From assembly GCF_008727715.1 (NCBI RefSeq), contig NZ_CP044218.1, positions 1,116,001 to 1,180,000 on the forward strand: DNA of 64,000 nucleotides. The letters run 5' to 3'. The notes under the pieces are model-generated. The model had not been told where the DNA came from. It did no database searches and saw only the letters and a program-made list of their open reading frames with translations. The translations under genes were made by a program, and so were the position numbers. How positions within the stretch are numbered: position 1 is the stretch's first letter; the number at the start of each line of letters is the position of its first letter. Positions 1 to 11,719 of the stretch are shown one piece after another. The stretch comes from Mesorhizobium terrae (GTDB taxonomy: Bacteria; Pseudomonadota; Alphaproteobacteria; Rhizobiales; Rhizobiaceae).

Positions 1-106
1 TGCGATCGGGATGGAACTGCATAGCGAGCTTGCGGAAGGCGCTCTTGAGTTCCTTCTCGTCGGCGCTTTTTTGCACGCCGAGCGTTTCGTAGAAATCAGC
101 TTTCAT
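1..106 (-). CDS. dnaJ: Chaperone DnaJ, N-terminal fragment cut by the window edge
   Basis: The reverse strand reads a start codon at 106-104 followed by 35 codons that give the first half of a J domain. The start [11 protein letters not shown] and the HPD motif near residue 33 are the usual DnaJ landmarks; HPD is the site that stimulates DnaK ATPase. It lies downstream of dnaK on the same strand, the usual dnaK-dnaJ order, but a strong terminator at 274-304 separates them, so dnaJ probably has its own promoter in 107-273. Only the N-terminus is visible, so a different J-domain protein is possible but less likely given the neighbour. Confidence 0.85.
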   Translation of the reverse strand, partial: MKADFYETLGVQKSADEKELKSAFRKLAMQFHPDR

Positions 107-273
107 CGAGAGCCTGTTCCAATCCCGCTGACTAATGGCTCAAGCAACAGCCAACGTCCTTGCGCATTGTTTTGACCAGTCAACTAAAGAAGACTGATCT
201 CCGATTTAGTAACGATGCGGTGGCAATGCCAGTACCGGCAAGGAGACGCCGCAATTTTCCAGTGCATGGTTGC

Positions 274-304
274 AAAAAAGCCCGGCTTGGCGCCGGGCTT
301 TTCT
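274..304 (-). terminator. Rho-independent terminator of dnaK
   Basis: A GCCCGGC/GCCGGGC stem with a short loop is flanked by an A-run on one side and a T-run on the other, so it can work in both directions. It sits about 22 bp past the dnaK stop codon, between dnaK and dnaJ. Confidence 0.85.
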
Positions 305-326
305 GAATTTTGGGCCGTCAGGCCAC

Positions 327-2249
<1,923 letters not shown>

Positions 2250-2370
2250 CTTGTCTAGTCTCTCCACTAAGCAGGCTTTCAAGGACCCTGTCAGGCGTTC
2301 CGGCGAAAGCCCCTGTTCACAGAAATTCCGCGCCAGACCGCCTTCAGGGGCGGGCCGCACGGTTGCGGCG

Positions 2371-2400
2371 TATATAAGAACAGGTCGCCCGGCACGCAAG
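2371..2400 (-). promoter_or_regulatory. Sigma-32 (RpoH)-type heat-shock promoter of dnaK
   Basis: On the reverse strand CTTG (2400-2397) is followed after 18 bases by CTTATATA (2378-2371). This fits the alphaproteobacterial RpoH consensus (CTTG, 17-18 bases, CYTATNT). It lies about 120 bases before the dnaK start codon, leaving room for a leader. Assignment is by consensus only. Confidence 0.7.
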
Positions 2401-2555
2401 CATTCTGCGTTGTGGCTTTTCCACTGCCTGTCGCGGCCGGAAAGATACCGCCCTCACCATACAACGGCCGGTGATAACCCAGCAAACCAAATGGACGTGG
2501 ACAACGGGCTAGGATAGGGTCCGGCGATCTCAGCAACGTCTTCCCGCCCTTGGAA

Positions 2556-3452
2556 ATGCCCTCCCAGCCCGTTTCGCGCCTGTTCGCCCTCGCCCAGAAA
2601 TGCATCTACGCGCTCGCCATCGTGACGTTCGTGGCCGGCTGTACGACGGCGACGCCGCCCGAACAGCTGCTGGCCGTGCCGGCTCCCGCGCAAAAATATG
2701 CCGCCATCGTGGTCGACGCCAAAACCGGCGGCACGCTGTTCGAGGCCAATTCGACGACGCCGCGTTTTCCGGCCTCGCTGACCAAGATGATGACGCTCTA
2801 TTTGCTGTTCGAAGCCTTGGAGAGCGGCCGCGTCACCAAGCAGACGCAGATACCGGTCTCGGCCAATGCCGCCTCGCAGCCGCCGACCAAGCTGCGCTTC
2901 CGGCCGGGCGAGACGATCGACGTCGATTCCGCCATCCGGGCGCTGGTGGTGAAATCCGCCAATGACGTCGCCGTCTCGGTGGCGGAATATCTGGGCGGCA
3001 GCGAAGAAGCTTTCGCCGGCACCATGACCGCCAAGGCGCGCCAGATCGGCATGCGTGCGACCACATTCCGCAATGCATCGGGCCTGCCTGACGATGGCCA
3101 GCAGACCACGGCGCGCGACATGGCGGTGCTGGGACTGGCGCTCAGGGCGCGTTTCCCGCAGCACTATCACTACTTCTCCGCCTCCGACTTCATGTTCCGT
3201 GGCAAGCTGGTGCGCGGCCACAACGACATGCTGGGGCGTGTGCGCGGCGTCGACGGCATCAAGACCGGCTATATCCGCGCCTCCGGCTTCAACATCGTCA
3301 CCTCCTACGACGCCGACGGCAAACGCTTCGTCATCGTGGTGATGGGGGCCGATACCGCACGCCAGCGCAACGCCCATGTCGAAACCCTGTTGCAACGGGC
3401 CCTTTCCCCTTCGTCCGACAAGGCGAAGCTGGTGTTCAACGGCGCGCAATAG
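2556..3452 (+). CDS. D-alanyl-D-alanine carboxypeptidase family protein (PBP5-like, S11), predicted lipoprotein
   Basis: The product of about 298 residues belongs to the serine D,D-peptidases that trim peptidoglycan stem peptides in the periplasm. All three active-site motifs are visible: SLTK (SxxK) near residue 77, SAN (SxN) near 134, and KTG near 235. The N-terminus is hydrophobic and ends in VAGC, which fits a lipobox, so the protein may be lipid-anchored rather than held by a C-terminal amphipathic helix as in E. coli PBP5. A TTG six bases upstream could be an alternative start. It is transcribed divergently from dnaK and convergently with ccoS. Confidence 0.85.
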   Translation: MPSQPVSRLFALAQKCIYALAIVTFVAGCTTATPPEQLLAVPAPAQKYAAIVVDAKTGGTLFEANSTTPRFPASLTKMMTLYLLFEALESGRVTKQTQIPVSANAASQPPTKLRFRPGETIDVDSAIRALVVKSANDVAVSVAEYLGGSEEAFAGTMTAKARQIGMRATTFRNASGLPDDGQQTTARDMAVLGLALRARFPQHYHYFSASDFMFRGKLVRGHNDMLGRVRGVDGIKTGYIRASGFNIVTSYDADGKRFVIVVMGADTARQRNAHVETLLQRALSPSSDKAKLVFNGAQ

Positions 3453-3524
3453 CGCCTGACGCAACATCTGAGCCTCCGTATCTTCGCCTGTGACGGGCCA
3501 AACGGGCGCGTCCGGCACCTGTCG

Positions 3525-3680
3525 TTAGCTCCGATCGGCACCATCCTCATCGATGAGGATGCGTTCGGCGCTGCCCTCGATATCGTCGTACTGACCGCTG
3601 CGCAGCGCCCACAGGAAGGCGGCAAGGCCGAGCCCGCCGAGAAAGAGCGCAACCGGGATCAGCACGACAAGGTTGCTCAT
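3525..3680 (-). CDS. ccoS: cbb3-type cytochrome oxidase assembly protein CcoS (FixS)
   Basis: This 51-residue protein starts MSNLVVLIPVALFLGG, has one membrane helix, then WALRSGQYDDIEGSAERIL. The aromatic/acidic 'QYDD.EG.A.RIL' stretch is typical of CcoS/FixS. The family is needed for cofactor insertion into the cbb3 oxidase. The start codon overlaps the ccoI stop codon (ATGA), so it is the last gene of a translationally coupled ccoGHIS operon. Confidence 0.9.
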   Translation of the reverse strand: MSNLVVLIPVALFLGGLGLAAFLWALRSGQYDDIEGSAERILIDEDGADRS

Positions 3681-5959
3681 GAGGCGGACCTTTCGGCCAA
3701 TCCGACCATCGCCGGAGCAGCGGTCCGCCCCTCGCCCGCGACAACCGAACGCCCGCCATGCAACCGCATGGCGTTGGCGACGACGATGATCGACGACAAC
3801 GACATGGCGATCGCCGCGATCAGCGGCGTGACATAGCCGAGCACGGCGATGGGCACGGCAACGAAATTATAGGCGATGGCGAAAGCGAGATTCAGGCGGA
3901 TCAACCGGCCGGCCTTACGAGAGATGTCCAGCGCGAAGGGGATCGCCGACAGGCTTTCGCGCAGGAAAACGAAATCAGCAGCGTTGCGACCGACATCGGC
4001 GGCGGTGGCCGGCGCCATCGAGACGCGGGCAGCAGCGAGCGCGGGGGCATCGTTCAAGCCGTCACCCACCATCAGCACCTCGTGGCCATCCTTCGCGAGT
4101 TCGGCGATCCGCGCCACTTTCTCGCCGGGCAGCATGCCGAAACGATAGTTGGCGATGCCGGCCTGTGCTGCAGTCGCTTCGGCGTTACGCCGATGGTCGC
4201 CGGTCAGCATCTCGACCGCGAGGCCTTGGCCCAACAGGTCACTCACCGTGCCTGTGGCGCCGGCGCGCAGCTGGTCCTCGCAGACAAAGCGCGCCCGCAG
4301 GACACCGTCGCGGGCAAGCACGGTGCCATCGTCCGCCGCGCCTGCCGCATCGCCAAGCGCCCATTGCGCGCGGCCCAACCGCCAGACCGAACCGTCGATT
4401 TGCGCCTCCAGCCCGTAGCCGGGAACTTCGGTGACCGTATCGAATGGACCGGACCGCGGGGAGCCGTCTTGATTGGCCTGCACGATGGCGCGCGCGACGG
4501 GATGGCGGGAATGCGCCACCAGCTGCGCCGCGACAGTCATGTCGACCGGCGCGATCTCGCCGCCATTGGTCAGCCGCAGCGCGCCTAGGGTCAGCGTCCC
4601 GGTCTTGTCGAAGACGACCGTGTCGATGACGGCGAGCCGTTCCATCGCCGAACCGTCCTTGACCATGATGCCGTTCTCGAACAGCCGGCGCGCCGCCACC
4701 ACCTGCACGATCGGCACGGCGAGGCCAAGCGCGCAGGGGCAGGTGATGATGAGGACGGCAATGGCGATGGTGATCGAGCGGTGCCAGTCGCCGGAGGCCA
4801 GCATCCAGCCGGCGAAGGTCAACAGCGCCGTCAAATGGACCACGGGCGAATAGAGCGCCGACGCGCGGTCGGCGATGCGGCGGTAGCGCGCGCGGCCACC
4901 TTCGGCGACCTCCATCAGGCGCACCATCTCGGCCAGGAAGGAATCCTTTGCGGCGGCGATCGCTTCCACGGTCAAAGCGCCGGTAAGATTGAGCGCGCCC
5001 GCCTGCAGCAGCGAACCCTCGCGCACCGCTTCCGGCTCGCTTTCGCCACTGACCAGCGAGCGATCGACCTCGGAGGCACCTTTCACGACACGCGCGTCGA
5101 CCGGCACGCGTTCGCCCGCTGCCAAAAGAAGCATGTCACCCTCGGCGATCTCCTCGACCGGCACATAAATGTGGCTGCCGTCCTTGGCGATCACCATGGC
5201 GCCGCGCGCGGCCAGCCGCCTCAGGCCGGAAACGGCGGTGCGTGCCTTTTCGCGCATGACATGGTCGAGCGTGCGGCCGATTAGCAGGAAGAACAGCAAC
5301 GATACCGAGGCGTCGAAATAGGCGTGCGGGCCGTGATTGATCGTTTCGTAAAGGCTCATGCCATAGGCGAGGCCGACGCCGACGGCGATCGGCACATCCA
5401 TGTTCATGCGGCCATGGCGAAGCGCGTTCCAGGCCGAGCGGAAATAGATGCGGCCGGCAAAGACCAGAACGGGAATGGCGATCAACGCCGAGATCCAGTG
5501 GAACAGGTCGCGCGTGGCGTCCGTCGCTCCGGACCACACCGAAACCGACAAAAGCATGATGTTGCCGGCGGCGAAACCGGCCACGGCGACGGCGCGGATG
5601 AGTTCGGCAAGGATAGGGTCCTTGCCGTCGCCGCCTTCGGCATCGAACAGATGCGCTTCGTAGCCCAGCCCGGCGAGCGACGCCACTAGAGGCGGCACCT
5701 CACCCTCGCGAAAGCGAACCGATACACGCCGGGTCGACAAATTGACGCGCGCGCCAACCACTCCCGGCAGTTTCCGCAGGCCGCCTTCGACCGAACGGAT
5801 GCAGGCGGCGCAATGCACGCCGGGAACGGCGAGATCGACCTGCGACAGCCCGCCGCCAAGTGAGCGGCTGGCCAGCCTGATCTCATCGTCCGACGGGTCG
5901 GCACTGGCGTCGCGATCCAGATCGAGCGCGGATTCGGCGCCCGGCGCACAGCAGCTCAT
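3677..5959 (-). CDS. ccoI: Copper-translocating P1B-type ATPase CcoI (FixI)
   Basis: The 760-residue membrane ATPase exports copper for assembly of the cbb3 oxidase. An N-terminal heavy-metal domain has a CAAC site at residues 50-53, with a further Cys pair at residues 3-4. Then come membrane helices, the CPC metal-channel motif (TCPCALGLA), the phosphorylation site DKTGT, and the hinge motif GDGLNDAPAL. Length and motifs fit the FixI type of P1B ATPase. The stop codon overlaps ccoS and the start codon overlaps the ccoH stop, so all four assembly genes are probably translated as one coupled unit. Confidence 0.95.
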   Translation of the reverse strand: MSCCAPGAESALDLDRDASADPSDDEIRLASRSLGGGLSQVDLAVPGVHCAACIRSVEGGLRKLPGVVGARVNLSTRRVSVRFREGEVPPLVASLAGLGYEAHLFDAEGGDGKDPILAELIRAVAVAGFAAGNIMLLSVSVWSGATDATRDLFHWISALIAIPVLVFAGRIYFRSAWNALRHGRMNMDVPIAVGVGLAYGMSLYETINHGPHAYFDASVSLLFFLLIGRTLDHVMREKARTAVSGLRRLAARGAMVIAKDGSHIYVPVEEIAEGDMLLLAAGERVPVDARVVKGASEVDRSLVSGESEPEAVREGSLLQAGALNLTGALTVEAIAAAKDSFLAEMVRLMEVAEGGRARYRRIADRASALYSPVVHLTALLTFAGWMLASGDWHRSITIAIAVLIITCPCALGLAVPIVQVVAARRLFENGIMVKDGSAMERLAVIDTVVFDKTGTLTLGALRLTNGGEIAPVDMTVAAQLVAHSRHPVARAIVQANQDGSPRSGPFDTVTEVPGYGLEAQIDGSVWRLGRAQWALGDAAGAADDGTVLARDGVLRARFVCEDQLRAGATGTVSDLLGQGLAVEMLTGDHRRNAEATAAQAGIANYRFGMLPGEKVARIAELAKDGHEVLMVGDGLNDAPALAAARVSMAPATAADVGRNAADFVFLRESLSAIPFALDISRKAGRLIRLNLAFAIAYNFVAVPIAVLGYVTPLIAAIAMSLSSIIVVANAMRLHGGRSVVAGEGRTAAPAMVGLAERSAS

Positions 5960-6453
5960 TCGATCGCTCCGTTGCGCACGATCACACGCCGCACCTGCCG
6001 ATAGGGACGCTCGCGCCCGGTTTGGGCGTCGACCTCAACGATCCAGACGCCGTCGCTTATGGTCTGTTGCGAACTGAAGCCTCCATCCGCCTGGCGAACG
6101 AGGTCGATCACCCGGTCTTCCGCGTCATAGGCGGGATGGCGGAATGCCACTTTCACGCCCGTGGGCAAGATCGCCTTGCCCGCGGCGTCGGCAAGTTCGT
6201 AGCGAAGGGTGCCGTCCGCCAGCGTCAGCTTGCCCTGCCAATGCAGCGCCGCCTGCGCGCGTCCCTCCTCGGCCTTGCGGTTGAACTCCTGGCTGGCGAC
6301 ATAGGTGTTTTGCACGACCAGTCCCGTCCAGCTCGTCCGCGCCAGCGTCGCCATCGTCAGATTGACGGCGATGATGACGCCGAAGAAGGCGAGGATGAGT
6401 GCCAGCATGTGGTAGCCGGTGAACTCGCGAGGCGAATGGCGGCGCGTCGTCAT
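5956..6453 (-). CDS. ccoH: cbb3 oxidase accessory protein CcoH (FixH)
   Basis: A 165-residue protein with one N-terminal membrane helix (about residues 16-38) and a periplasmic domain. The segment MATLARTSWTGLVVQNTYVASQEFN is typical of FixH. FixH proteins are needed for stable cbb3 oxidase assembly; the exact biochemical role is less clear than for FixI. It overlaps both neighbours by 4 bases (ccoG upstream, ccoI downstream). Confidence 0.9.
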   Translation of the reverse strand: MTTRRHSPREFTGYHMLALILAFFGVIIAVNLTMATLARTSWTGLVVQNTYVASQEFNRKAEEGRAQAALHWQGKLTLADGTLRYELADAAGKAILPTGVKVAFRHPAYDAEDRVIDLVRQADGGFSSQQTISDGVWIVEVDAQTGRERPYRQVRRVIVRNGAIE

Positions 6454-8009
6454 CTTGATGCCTCCGGAGCGATGAAAGTGGCGGCGTAGCTGGCTGTTTC
6501 GGCGCCGGCGGCATCCTTGGCGACGAACCGGAAGACGGTGTTCGTGCCGGCGACGCGATCGCGCGGCAGCCGCACATAGACCTTGACCGATCTCAACCTG
6601 TCCGGTTCGACCTCGATCGCCAGCGGTTCCGCCTCGATCTGCTCGACACCGACCGCGGTGATGGCAGCATCCGGCAAGCCGTCGACCGAGAGCTGGATGG
6701 TGCGCGGCTCGGGGATCATGTTGAGCAGTTTCACCGTGTAGCCGTTGCGGATCGCCCCATCCGACAAAACGACGAATTGCGGGTTGCGGTCGTGCAGGAC
6801 ATTGAGCTGCAACCGCTCGCGGGTCATGAGCGCGTAGAGCATGGCAAGGCCGATCAGCGCCCAGACGGCGGTGTAGATGAAGGTGCGCGGCCTGAAGATC
6901 TTGCCGGGATGGAACTGCGCGACCTTTTCAGACAGGCGCCCGTCAGCCTGCCGTATCGAAGCCGGATCGGGCACATGCGCGCCGTTGCCGGTGGCGAGCG
7001 CCATATTGGCGTTGTAGTCGTTCAGCGTCGCATAGGAGATCAGGCCGCGTTCCTTGCCGATCTTGTCCATGACGCCGTCGCAAGCGTCGATGCACAACGC
7101 GCAGGTGATGCATTCGAGCTGCTGGCCGTCGCGAATATCGATGCCCATCGGGCAGACGGCGACGCAGGCGTTGCAGTCGACGCAGTCGCCGATGCTGTGG
7201 CCGGCGGCGGCCGCCTTCTTGGCATGGCGCGAACGCGGCTCGCCGCGCCAGTCATTATAGGTGACTGTCAGCGAATTCTCGTCGAGCATCGCCGCCTGGA
7301 TGCGCGGCCACGGGCACATATAGGTGCAGACCTGCTCACGCATCAGCCCGCCGAAGACATAAGTCGTGGCGGTGAGAACGGCGACGGTGATGTAGGCAAC
7401 GGCCGCGGCCTGACCGGTCACGACGTCGGCCAACAGCGTCGGCGCATCGGCGAAATAGAAGATCCAGGCGCCGCCGGTGGCGACCGCGATCAACAGCCAG
7501 ATGGCGTGCTTGGTCAGCCGCAGCACCGATTTGCGGGCCGTCCACGGGCTCTCGTCGAGTTTGATGCGCGCATTGCGGTCGCCCTCGACGGCGCGCTCGA
7601 CCACGAGGAAGAGGTCGACCCAGACGGTCTGCGGGCAGGCGTAGCCACACCAGGCGCGGCCGACGGTGGAGGTGATGAGAAACAGGCCGATGCCCGCCAT
7701 CACCAAAAGGCCGGCTACGAAGAAGAATTCCTGCGGCCAGATTTCGATAAAGAAGAAATAGAAGCGACGGTTGGCGAGGTCGATCAGAACGGCCTGGTCG
7801 GGCGCGTAGGGACCACGGTCCCAGCGCAGCCACGGCGTCAGATAATAGATGCCCAGCGTGACCGCCATGACGATCCATTTGAAGGAGCGGAAACGCCCGG
7901 CAGCGCGCTTGGGAAATATCTTCCTGCGCGACGCATAGAGGGGCTGGCGGACCTTGGCGGAATTGACCGCCTCCGCCTCCAGCGTTTCAACCTGCCCGAT
8001 ATCAAGCAT
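6450..8009 (-). CDS. ccoG: cbb3 oxidase accessory ferredoxin-type protein CcoG (FixG)
   Basis: A 519-residue membrane protein with several helices and two 4Fe-4S clusters. The ferredoxin part shows CVDCNACVAVCPMGID and then CITCALCIDACD. Further cysteine motifs CGYACPQ and CTYMCPW lie in the membrane part, as in the FixG/RdxA family. A C-terminal Ig-like domain follows. FixG is thought to reduce copper on its way to CcoN. It is the first gene of ccoGHIS, and an anaerobox is centred 66 bases before its start codon. Confidence 0.95.
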   Translation of the reverse strand: MLDIGQVETLEAEAVNSAKVRQPLYASRRKIFPKRAAGRFRSFKWIVMAVTLGIYYLTPWLRWDRGPYAPDQAVLIDLANRRFYFFFIEIWPQEFFFVAGLLVMAGIGLFLITSTVGRAWCGYACPQTVWVDLFLVVERAVEGDRNARIKLDESPWTARKSVLRLTKHAIWLLIAVATGGAWIFYFADAPTLLADVVTGQAAAVAYITVAVLTATTYVFGGLMREQVCTYMCPWPRIQAAMLDENSLTVTYNDWRGEPRSRHAKKAAAAGHSIGDCVDCNACVAVCPMGIDIRDGQQLECITCALCIDACDGVMDKIGKERGLISYATLNDYNANMALATGNGAHVPDPASIRQADGRLSEKVAQFHPGKIFRPRTFIYTAVWALIGLAMLYALMTRERLQLNVLHDRNPQFVVLSDGAIRNGYTVKLLNMIPEPRTIQLSVDGLPDAAITAVGVEQIEAEPLAIEVEPDRLRSVKVYVRLPRDRVAGTNTVFRFVAKDAAGAETASYAATFIAPEASR

Positions 8010-8068
8010 GACATGCGCTCGTTTGCTGTTCCAGCAATCGTACTTGCATCTTCGAGGCGCGACCCGCC

Positions 8069-8082
8069 TTGACCCAGGTCAA
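8069..8082 (-). promoter_or_regulatory. FNR/FixK-type anaerobox upstream of ccoG
   Basis: TTGACCCAGGTCAA is a perfect TTGA-N6-TCAA dyad, the consensus for FnrN/FixK-type regulators in rhizobia. It lies 60 bases upstream of the ccoG start codon in the 161-bp gap between ccoP and ccoG. This suggests ccoGHIS has its own oxygen-regulated promoter besides any readthrough from ccoNOQP. Confidence 0.85.
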
Positions 8083-8170
8083 GACCGGGCCCGCTCGATG
8101 CATGTCGGGGCCCGCCGCCATGAGACGGGCCCCGTCGCCGGGCGGGGAGAATGTCCCCCTTTGCAAGTCT

Positions 8171-9034
8171 CTATTCTCCGCCGCCCAGCGAATGCACGTA
8201 GACCGACAATTCCTTGACCTTGACGTCGCCGAGGCGAGCGCCCCAGGCCGGCATGACGCCATTCTTCGGCGCCCGCACCTGCGCGGCGATCGCCCGCTCG
8301 CCGGAGCCGTAGAGCCAGATCGCGTCGGTCAGGTTCGGCGCGCCGAGATCGCGGTTGCCCCTGGCATCGCCGCCATGGCAGGCCGCGCAATTGTCGGTGT
8401 AGACCTTGGCACCGTCGGCCACCCGGGACGCATCGCTGACCGGCCCGGACAGGCTCGCGACATAGATGCTGACATCAGTGATCTGCCCGGCATTGAGCAC
8501 GTCGCCGAATGGCGGCATCTCGGAGGTGTGGGTGTCGGAATCGTCGGCAAAGCGGATGCCGTGGGTGATCGTCTTGTAGATCTGTTCGGCGGAACCGCCC
8601 CATAGCCACTCGTCGTCATTGAGGTTGGGGAAGCCCGGTGAGCCTTGCGCGCCCGAGCCGTGGCACTGGACGCAGTTGACGCGAAATGTAGCGGCGCCCG
8701 CCGCCGAAGCGAATTCCCGCAGCTTCTCGTCGGCATCGATCTCGGCGACCGTCTTCGACTGGATCGCGGCCAGGTATTTTTCCTGGGCGGCGCCGGCCGC
8801 GGCCATTTCCTGTTTGATCTCGCCGCGGCTCGAATAGTTGAGCACGCCCTTGGTTGCGGAGGTCAGCAGCGGCCATGCCGGATAAGCGACCGTGTAGGCG
8901 ATCGCCCAGACAATGGTGGCGTAGAAGGTCCACAGCCACCAGCGCGGCATCGGATTGTCGAGTTCGCGAATGCCGTCCCATTCGTGGCCGGTGGTGGCGA
9001 CGCCGGAGACATCATCTATGTGCTTGTCGGTCAT
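8171..9034 (-). CDS. ccoP: cbb3 cytochrome c oxidase diheme subunit III, CcoP (FixP)
   Basis: The 287-residue subunit passes electrons from the bc1 complex to the cbb3 oxidase. An N-terminal helix follows the family motif WDGIRELDNPMPRWW. Two class I cytochrome c domains follow, each with a CXXCH heme site (CVQCH and CAACH) and distal methionines (for example in SEMPPFG). Its start codon overlaps the ccoQ stop (ATGA). Confidence 0.96.
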   Translation of the reverse strand: MTDKHIDDVSGVATTGHEWDGIRELDNPMPRWWLWTFYATIVWAIAYTVAYPAWPLLTSATKGVLNYSSRGEIKQEMAAAGAAQEKYLAAIQSKTVAEIDADEKLREFASAAGAATFRVNCVQCHGSGAQGSPGFPNLNDDEWLWGGSAEQIYKTITHGIRFADDSDTHTSEMPPFGDVLNAGQITDVSIYVASLSGPVSDASRVADGAKVYTDNCAACHGGDARGNRDLGAPNLTDAIWLYGSGERAIAAQVRAPKNGVMPAWGARLGDVKVKELSVYVHSLGGGE

Positions 9035-9189
9035 GGCGTGTCGTCCTCGAGTGGGATCCTGGCGGCGGCATCAGCCTGCTTTCGGCTGCCCGGACGAAGG
9101 GTGAAGAGCACGGCGCCGACGAAGAATACGGCCATGGCCAGCAGGCCCCAGCTGTCGGCGAAATGACGCATGGCGGTGTAGGTTTCCAT
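9031..9189 (-). CDS. ccoQ: cbb3 oxidase small subunit CcoQ (FixQ)
   Basis: A 52-residue single-helix protein beginning METYTAMRHFADSWGLL, followed by a hydrophobic stretch and a polar tail. Position between ccoO and ccoP, size and the N-terminal 'Y..MR.FADSWGL' pattern all fit CcoQ, which helps stabilise the oxidase complex. The stop codon overlaps the ccoP start. Confidence 0.92.
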   Translation of the reverse strand: METYTAMRHFADSWGLLAMAVFFVGAVLFTLRPGSRKQADAAARIPLEDDTP

Positions 9190-9201
9190 GGTGCGACTCC
9201 G

Positions 9202-9933
9202 TCAGCGGTAACCGGCGGCATCGTCATAGGTCGAGAAATCGACCAGCGTGCCGAGCATCTGCAGATAGGCAACCAGCGCGTCCATCTCGGTCACCTGGCT
9301 TCGATTGCCGTCGAAATCGCCAACCTTCACCTTCGGATAGCGCTTGGTGAGGCCCGACGTATCGGCGTTCGGATCGGCCTGCGCGATCAGGTCGGCCTCG
9401 GCATTGGCAATCATGTCCTTGGTGTAGGGAACGCCGACATCGACATTGGCAACCAGTTGCGTGGAGAAGCCCTTCGGCGACAGCGGCACGTCCTTCAGGA
9501 AGGCGTAGCGGGGCATGATCGATTCCGGCACCACCGAGCGCGGGTCGCTCAGATGCTGGACATGCCATTCGTTGGAATAGCGGTCGCCGACGCGGGCGAG
9601 ATCCGGACCGGTTCGCTTCGATCCCCATTGGAAGGGATGGTCGTACATGGACTCCGCGGCCAGGCTGTAATGCCCGTAGCGCTCGACCTCGTCGCGGAAG
9701 GGGCGGATCATCTGACTGTGGCACAGATAGCAGCCTTCGCGGACGTAGATGTTGCGCCCCGCCAGCTCCAGCGGCGAGTAGGGGCGCATGCCCTCGACCT
9801 TCTCGATGGTGTTCTGGAGATAGAACAGCGGGGCGATCTCGACGATGCCGCCGATGGTGACGACCAGGAAGGAGCCGACGAGCAGGAGCGTGGCGTTGCG
9901 CTCGATGAGGGCGTGTTTGTCCAGGAGAGACAT
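9202..9933 (-). CDS. ccoO: cbb3 cytochrome c oxidase monoheme subunit II, CcoO (FixO)
   Basis: The 243-residue subunit has an N-terminal membrane anchor (about residues 15-40) and one c-type heme site, CYLCH, near residue 68, followed by SQMIRPF and the methionine-bearing YAFLKD region. It lies 12 bases after ccoN and 12 bases before ccoQ in one operon. Confidence 0.96.
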   Translation of the reverse strand: MSLLDKHALIERNATLLLVGSFLVVTIGGIVEIAPLFYLQNTIEKVEGMRPYSPLELAGRNIYVREGCYLCHSQMIRPFRDEVERYGHYSLAAESMYDHPFQWGSKRTGPDLARVGDRYSNEWHVQHLSDPRSVVPESIMPRYAFLKDVPLSPKGFSTQLVANVDVGVPYTKDMIANAEADLIAQADPNADTSGLTKRYPKVKVGDFDGNRSQVTEMDALVAYLQMLGTLVDFSTYDDAAGYR

Positions 9934-9945
9934 TTTTGGGAACTC

Positions 9946-11556
9946 CTATTCGGCCGGCTGCAAAGCGGGAGCGACGCCCGTCGTCGGGGCTTCCTCGCGC
10001 AGATGGCCGCGTATGGTCATGAAGATGTTCCAGGCCATCACCAGCGCGCCGGCCAGATAGAGCCCGCCGCCGAGTGCGCGCGTCACGTAATAGGGGTGCA
10101 TGGCTGCGACGGACTCGGCGAAGGAATAGACCAGGAAGCCCTGCTCGTCGTATTCGCGCCACATCAGGCCCTGCATGATGCCCGACACCCACATGACGGC
10201 CGCGTAGACAACGATGCCCAGCGTCGCCAGCCAGAAGTGCCAGTTGACCATGCGCACCGAATAGAGCCGCTCGCGGTTCCACAGGCGCGGCACCATGAAA
10301 TAGACCGCCCCGAAGGAGATCAGCCCGACCCAGCCAAGGGCGGCGGAATGCACGTGGCCGATGGTCCAGTCGGTGTAGTGGGACAGCGAGTTGACCGCCT
10401 TGATCGACATCATCGGCCCCTCGAAGGTCGACATGCCGTAGAAGGCGACCGCCGTCACCATCATGCGCACGATCGGGTCGGTGCGCAGCTTGTCCCAGGC
10501 GCCCGACAGCGTCATCAGGCCGTTGATCATGCCGCCCCAGGACGGCATCCACAGCATGATCGAAAAGACCATGCCCAGCGTCTGCGCCCAGTCAGGCAGC
10601 GCGGTGTAATGGAGATGGTGCGGACCCGCCCAGATATAGAGGAAGATCAGCGCCCAGAAGTGGATGATCGACAGCCGGTAGGAATAGACCGGCCGGTTCA
10701 CCTGCTTGGGGATGAAATAATACATCATCCCTAGGAAGCCGGCGGTCAGGAAGAAGCCCACCGCGTTGTGGCCGTACCACCATTGGGTCAGCGCGTCCTG
10801 CACACCCGAAAACAGCGAATAGCTTTTCGATCCGACGAAGGAGACCGGCACCGCCAGATTGTTGACCACATGCAGCATCGCGATGGTGACGATGAAGGAC
10901 AGATAGAACCAGTTGGCGACGTAGATATGCGGTTCCTTGCGCTTCAGGATCGTGCCCAGGAACACAACGAGATAGGCGACCCAGACGACGGTGAGGAACA
11001 CGTCGACATACCATTCGGGCTCGGCATATTCGCGGCTCTGGGTGATGCCGAGCAGGTAACCAGTGGCCGCCATCACGATGAACAGCTGGTAGCCCCAGAA
11101 CACATACCAGGCGAGATTGCCGCCGAAGAGGCGCGCGCGGCAGGTACGCTGCACGACATAGAAGGATGTCGCCATCAGCGCGTTGCCGCCGAAGGCGAAG
11201 ACGACCGCCGAAGTGTGCAGCGGCCGCATGCGGCCGAAATTGAACCAGGGCTCGAGATTGAGGTCGGGATAGGCGAGCTGCATGGCAATGACCAGGCCGG
11301 CCAGAAGGCCGACGACCGCCCACAACACCGTCGCGACCGAGCCGTAGCGTATCGGCCCGTCCATGTAGGTGGACGGATCGACCGGCTGCTCCGGCTCGAA
11401 ACTGACATTGCGCAACAGAACGATCGTGCCGATCGCCAATACGGCGAACAGCACCCACATATGCGCTCTGAACAGATCGTCGGCGGCAAAGCCGGCACCC
11501 AGCAACGCCAGGAACGTCGCCAGGCTCATCCAGACAATTTCAGCGCCGTATCTCAT
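9946..11556 (-). CDS. ccoN: cbb3 cytochrome c oxidase catalytic subunit I, CcoN (FixN)
   Basis: The 536-residue polytopic subunit holds the heme b and heme b3-CuB centre that reduces oxygen with high affinity. Many membrane helices are visible, and the heme and CuB ligands sit in motifs such as [36 protein letters not shown] and HVHSAALGW. It is the first gene of ccoNOQP. An anaerobox lies 90 bases upstream of the start codon. Confidence 0.97.
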   Translation of the reverse strand: MRYGAEIVWMSLATFLALLGAGFAADDLFRAHMWVLFAVLAIGTIVLLRNVSFEPEQPVDPSTYMDGPIRYGSVATVLWAVVGLLAGLVIAMQLAYPDLNLEPWFNFGRMRPLHTSAVVFAFGGNALMATSFYVVQRTCRARLFGGNLAWYVFWGYQLFIVMAATGYLLGITQSREYAEPEWYVDVFLTVVWVAYLVVFLGTILKRKEPHIYVANWFYLSFIVTIAMLHVVNNLAVPVSFVGSKSYSLFSGVQDALTQWWYGHNAVGFFLTAGFLGMMYYFIPKQVNRPVYSYRLSIIHFWALIFLYIWAGPHHLHYTALPDWAQTLGMVFSIMLWMPSWGGMINGLMTLSGAWDKLRTDPIVRMMVTAVAFYGMSTFEGPMMSIKAVNSLSHYTDWTIGHVHSAALGWVGLISFGAVYFMVPRLWNRERLYSVRMVNWHFWLATLGIVVYAAVMWVSGIMQGLMWREYDEQGFLVYSFAESVAAMHPYYVTRALGGGLYLAGALVMAWNIFMTIRGHLREEAPTTGVAPALQPAE

Positions 11557-11645
11557 TGGGCGACCCCATGGATTGGTTGCTTCGGATCCCGCATCCCCAT
11601 GCGTTCCTTGACGCCTTCATCTCCACCAGCGCGCGACGCTTTGCC

Positions 11646-11659
11646 TTGATCCAGGTCAA
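11646..11659. promoter_or_regulatory. FNR/FixK-type anaerobox between ccoN and the hemerythrin gene
   Basis: TTGATCCAGGTCAA is a perfect TTGA-N6-TCAA dyad. It is centred 96 bases from the ccoN start (minus strand) and 67 bases from the hemerythrin-like start (plus strand), so one site could serve both divergent promoters. Confidence 0.85.
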
Positions 11660-11719
11660 AGCCTTCCGAGGTTCGATTTGTCAGCCTTCGTGACTGGCGA
11701 GAGGCGGAGAGGCTGACCT

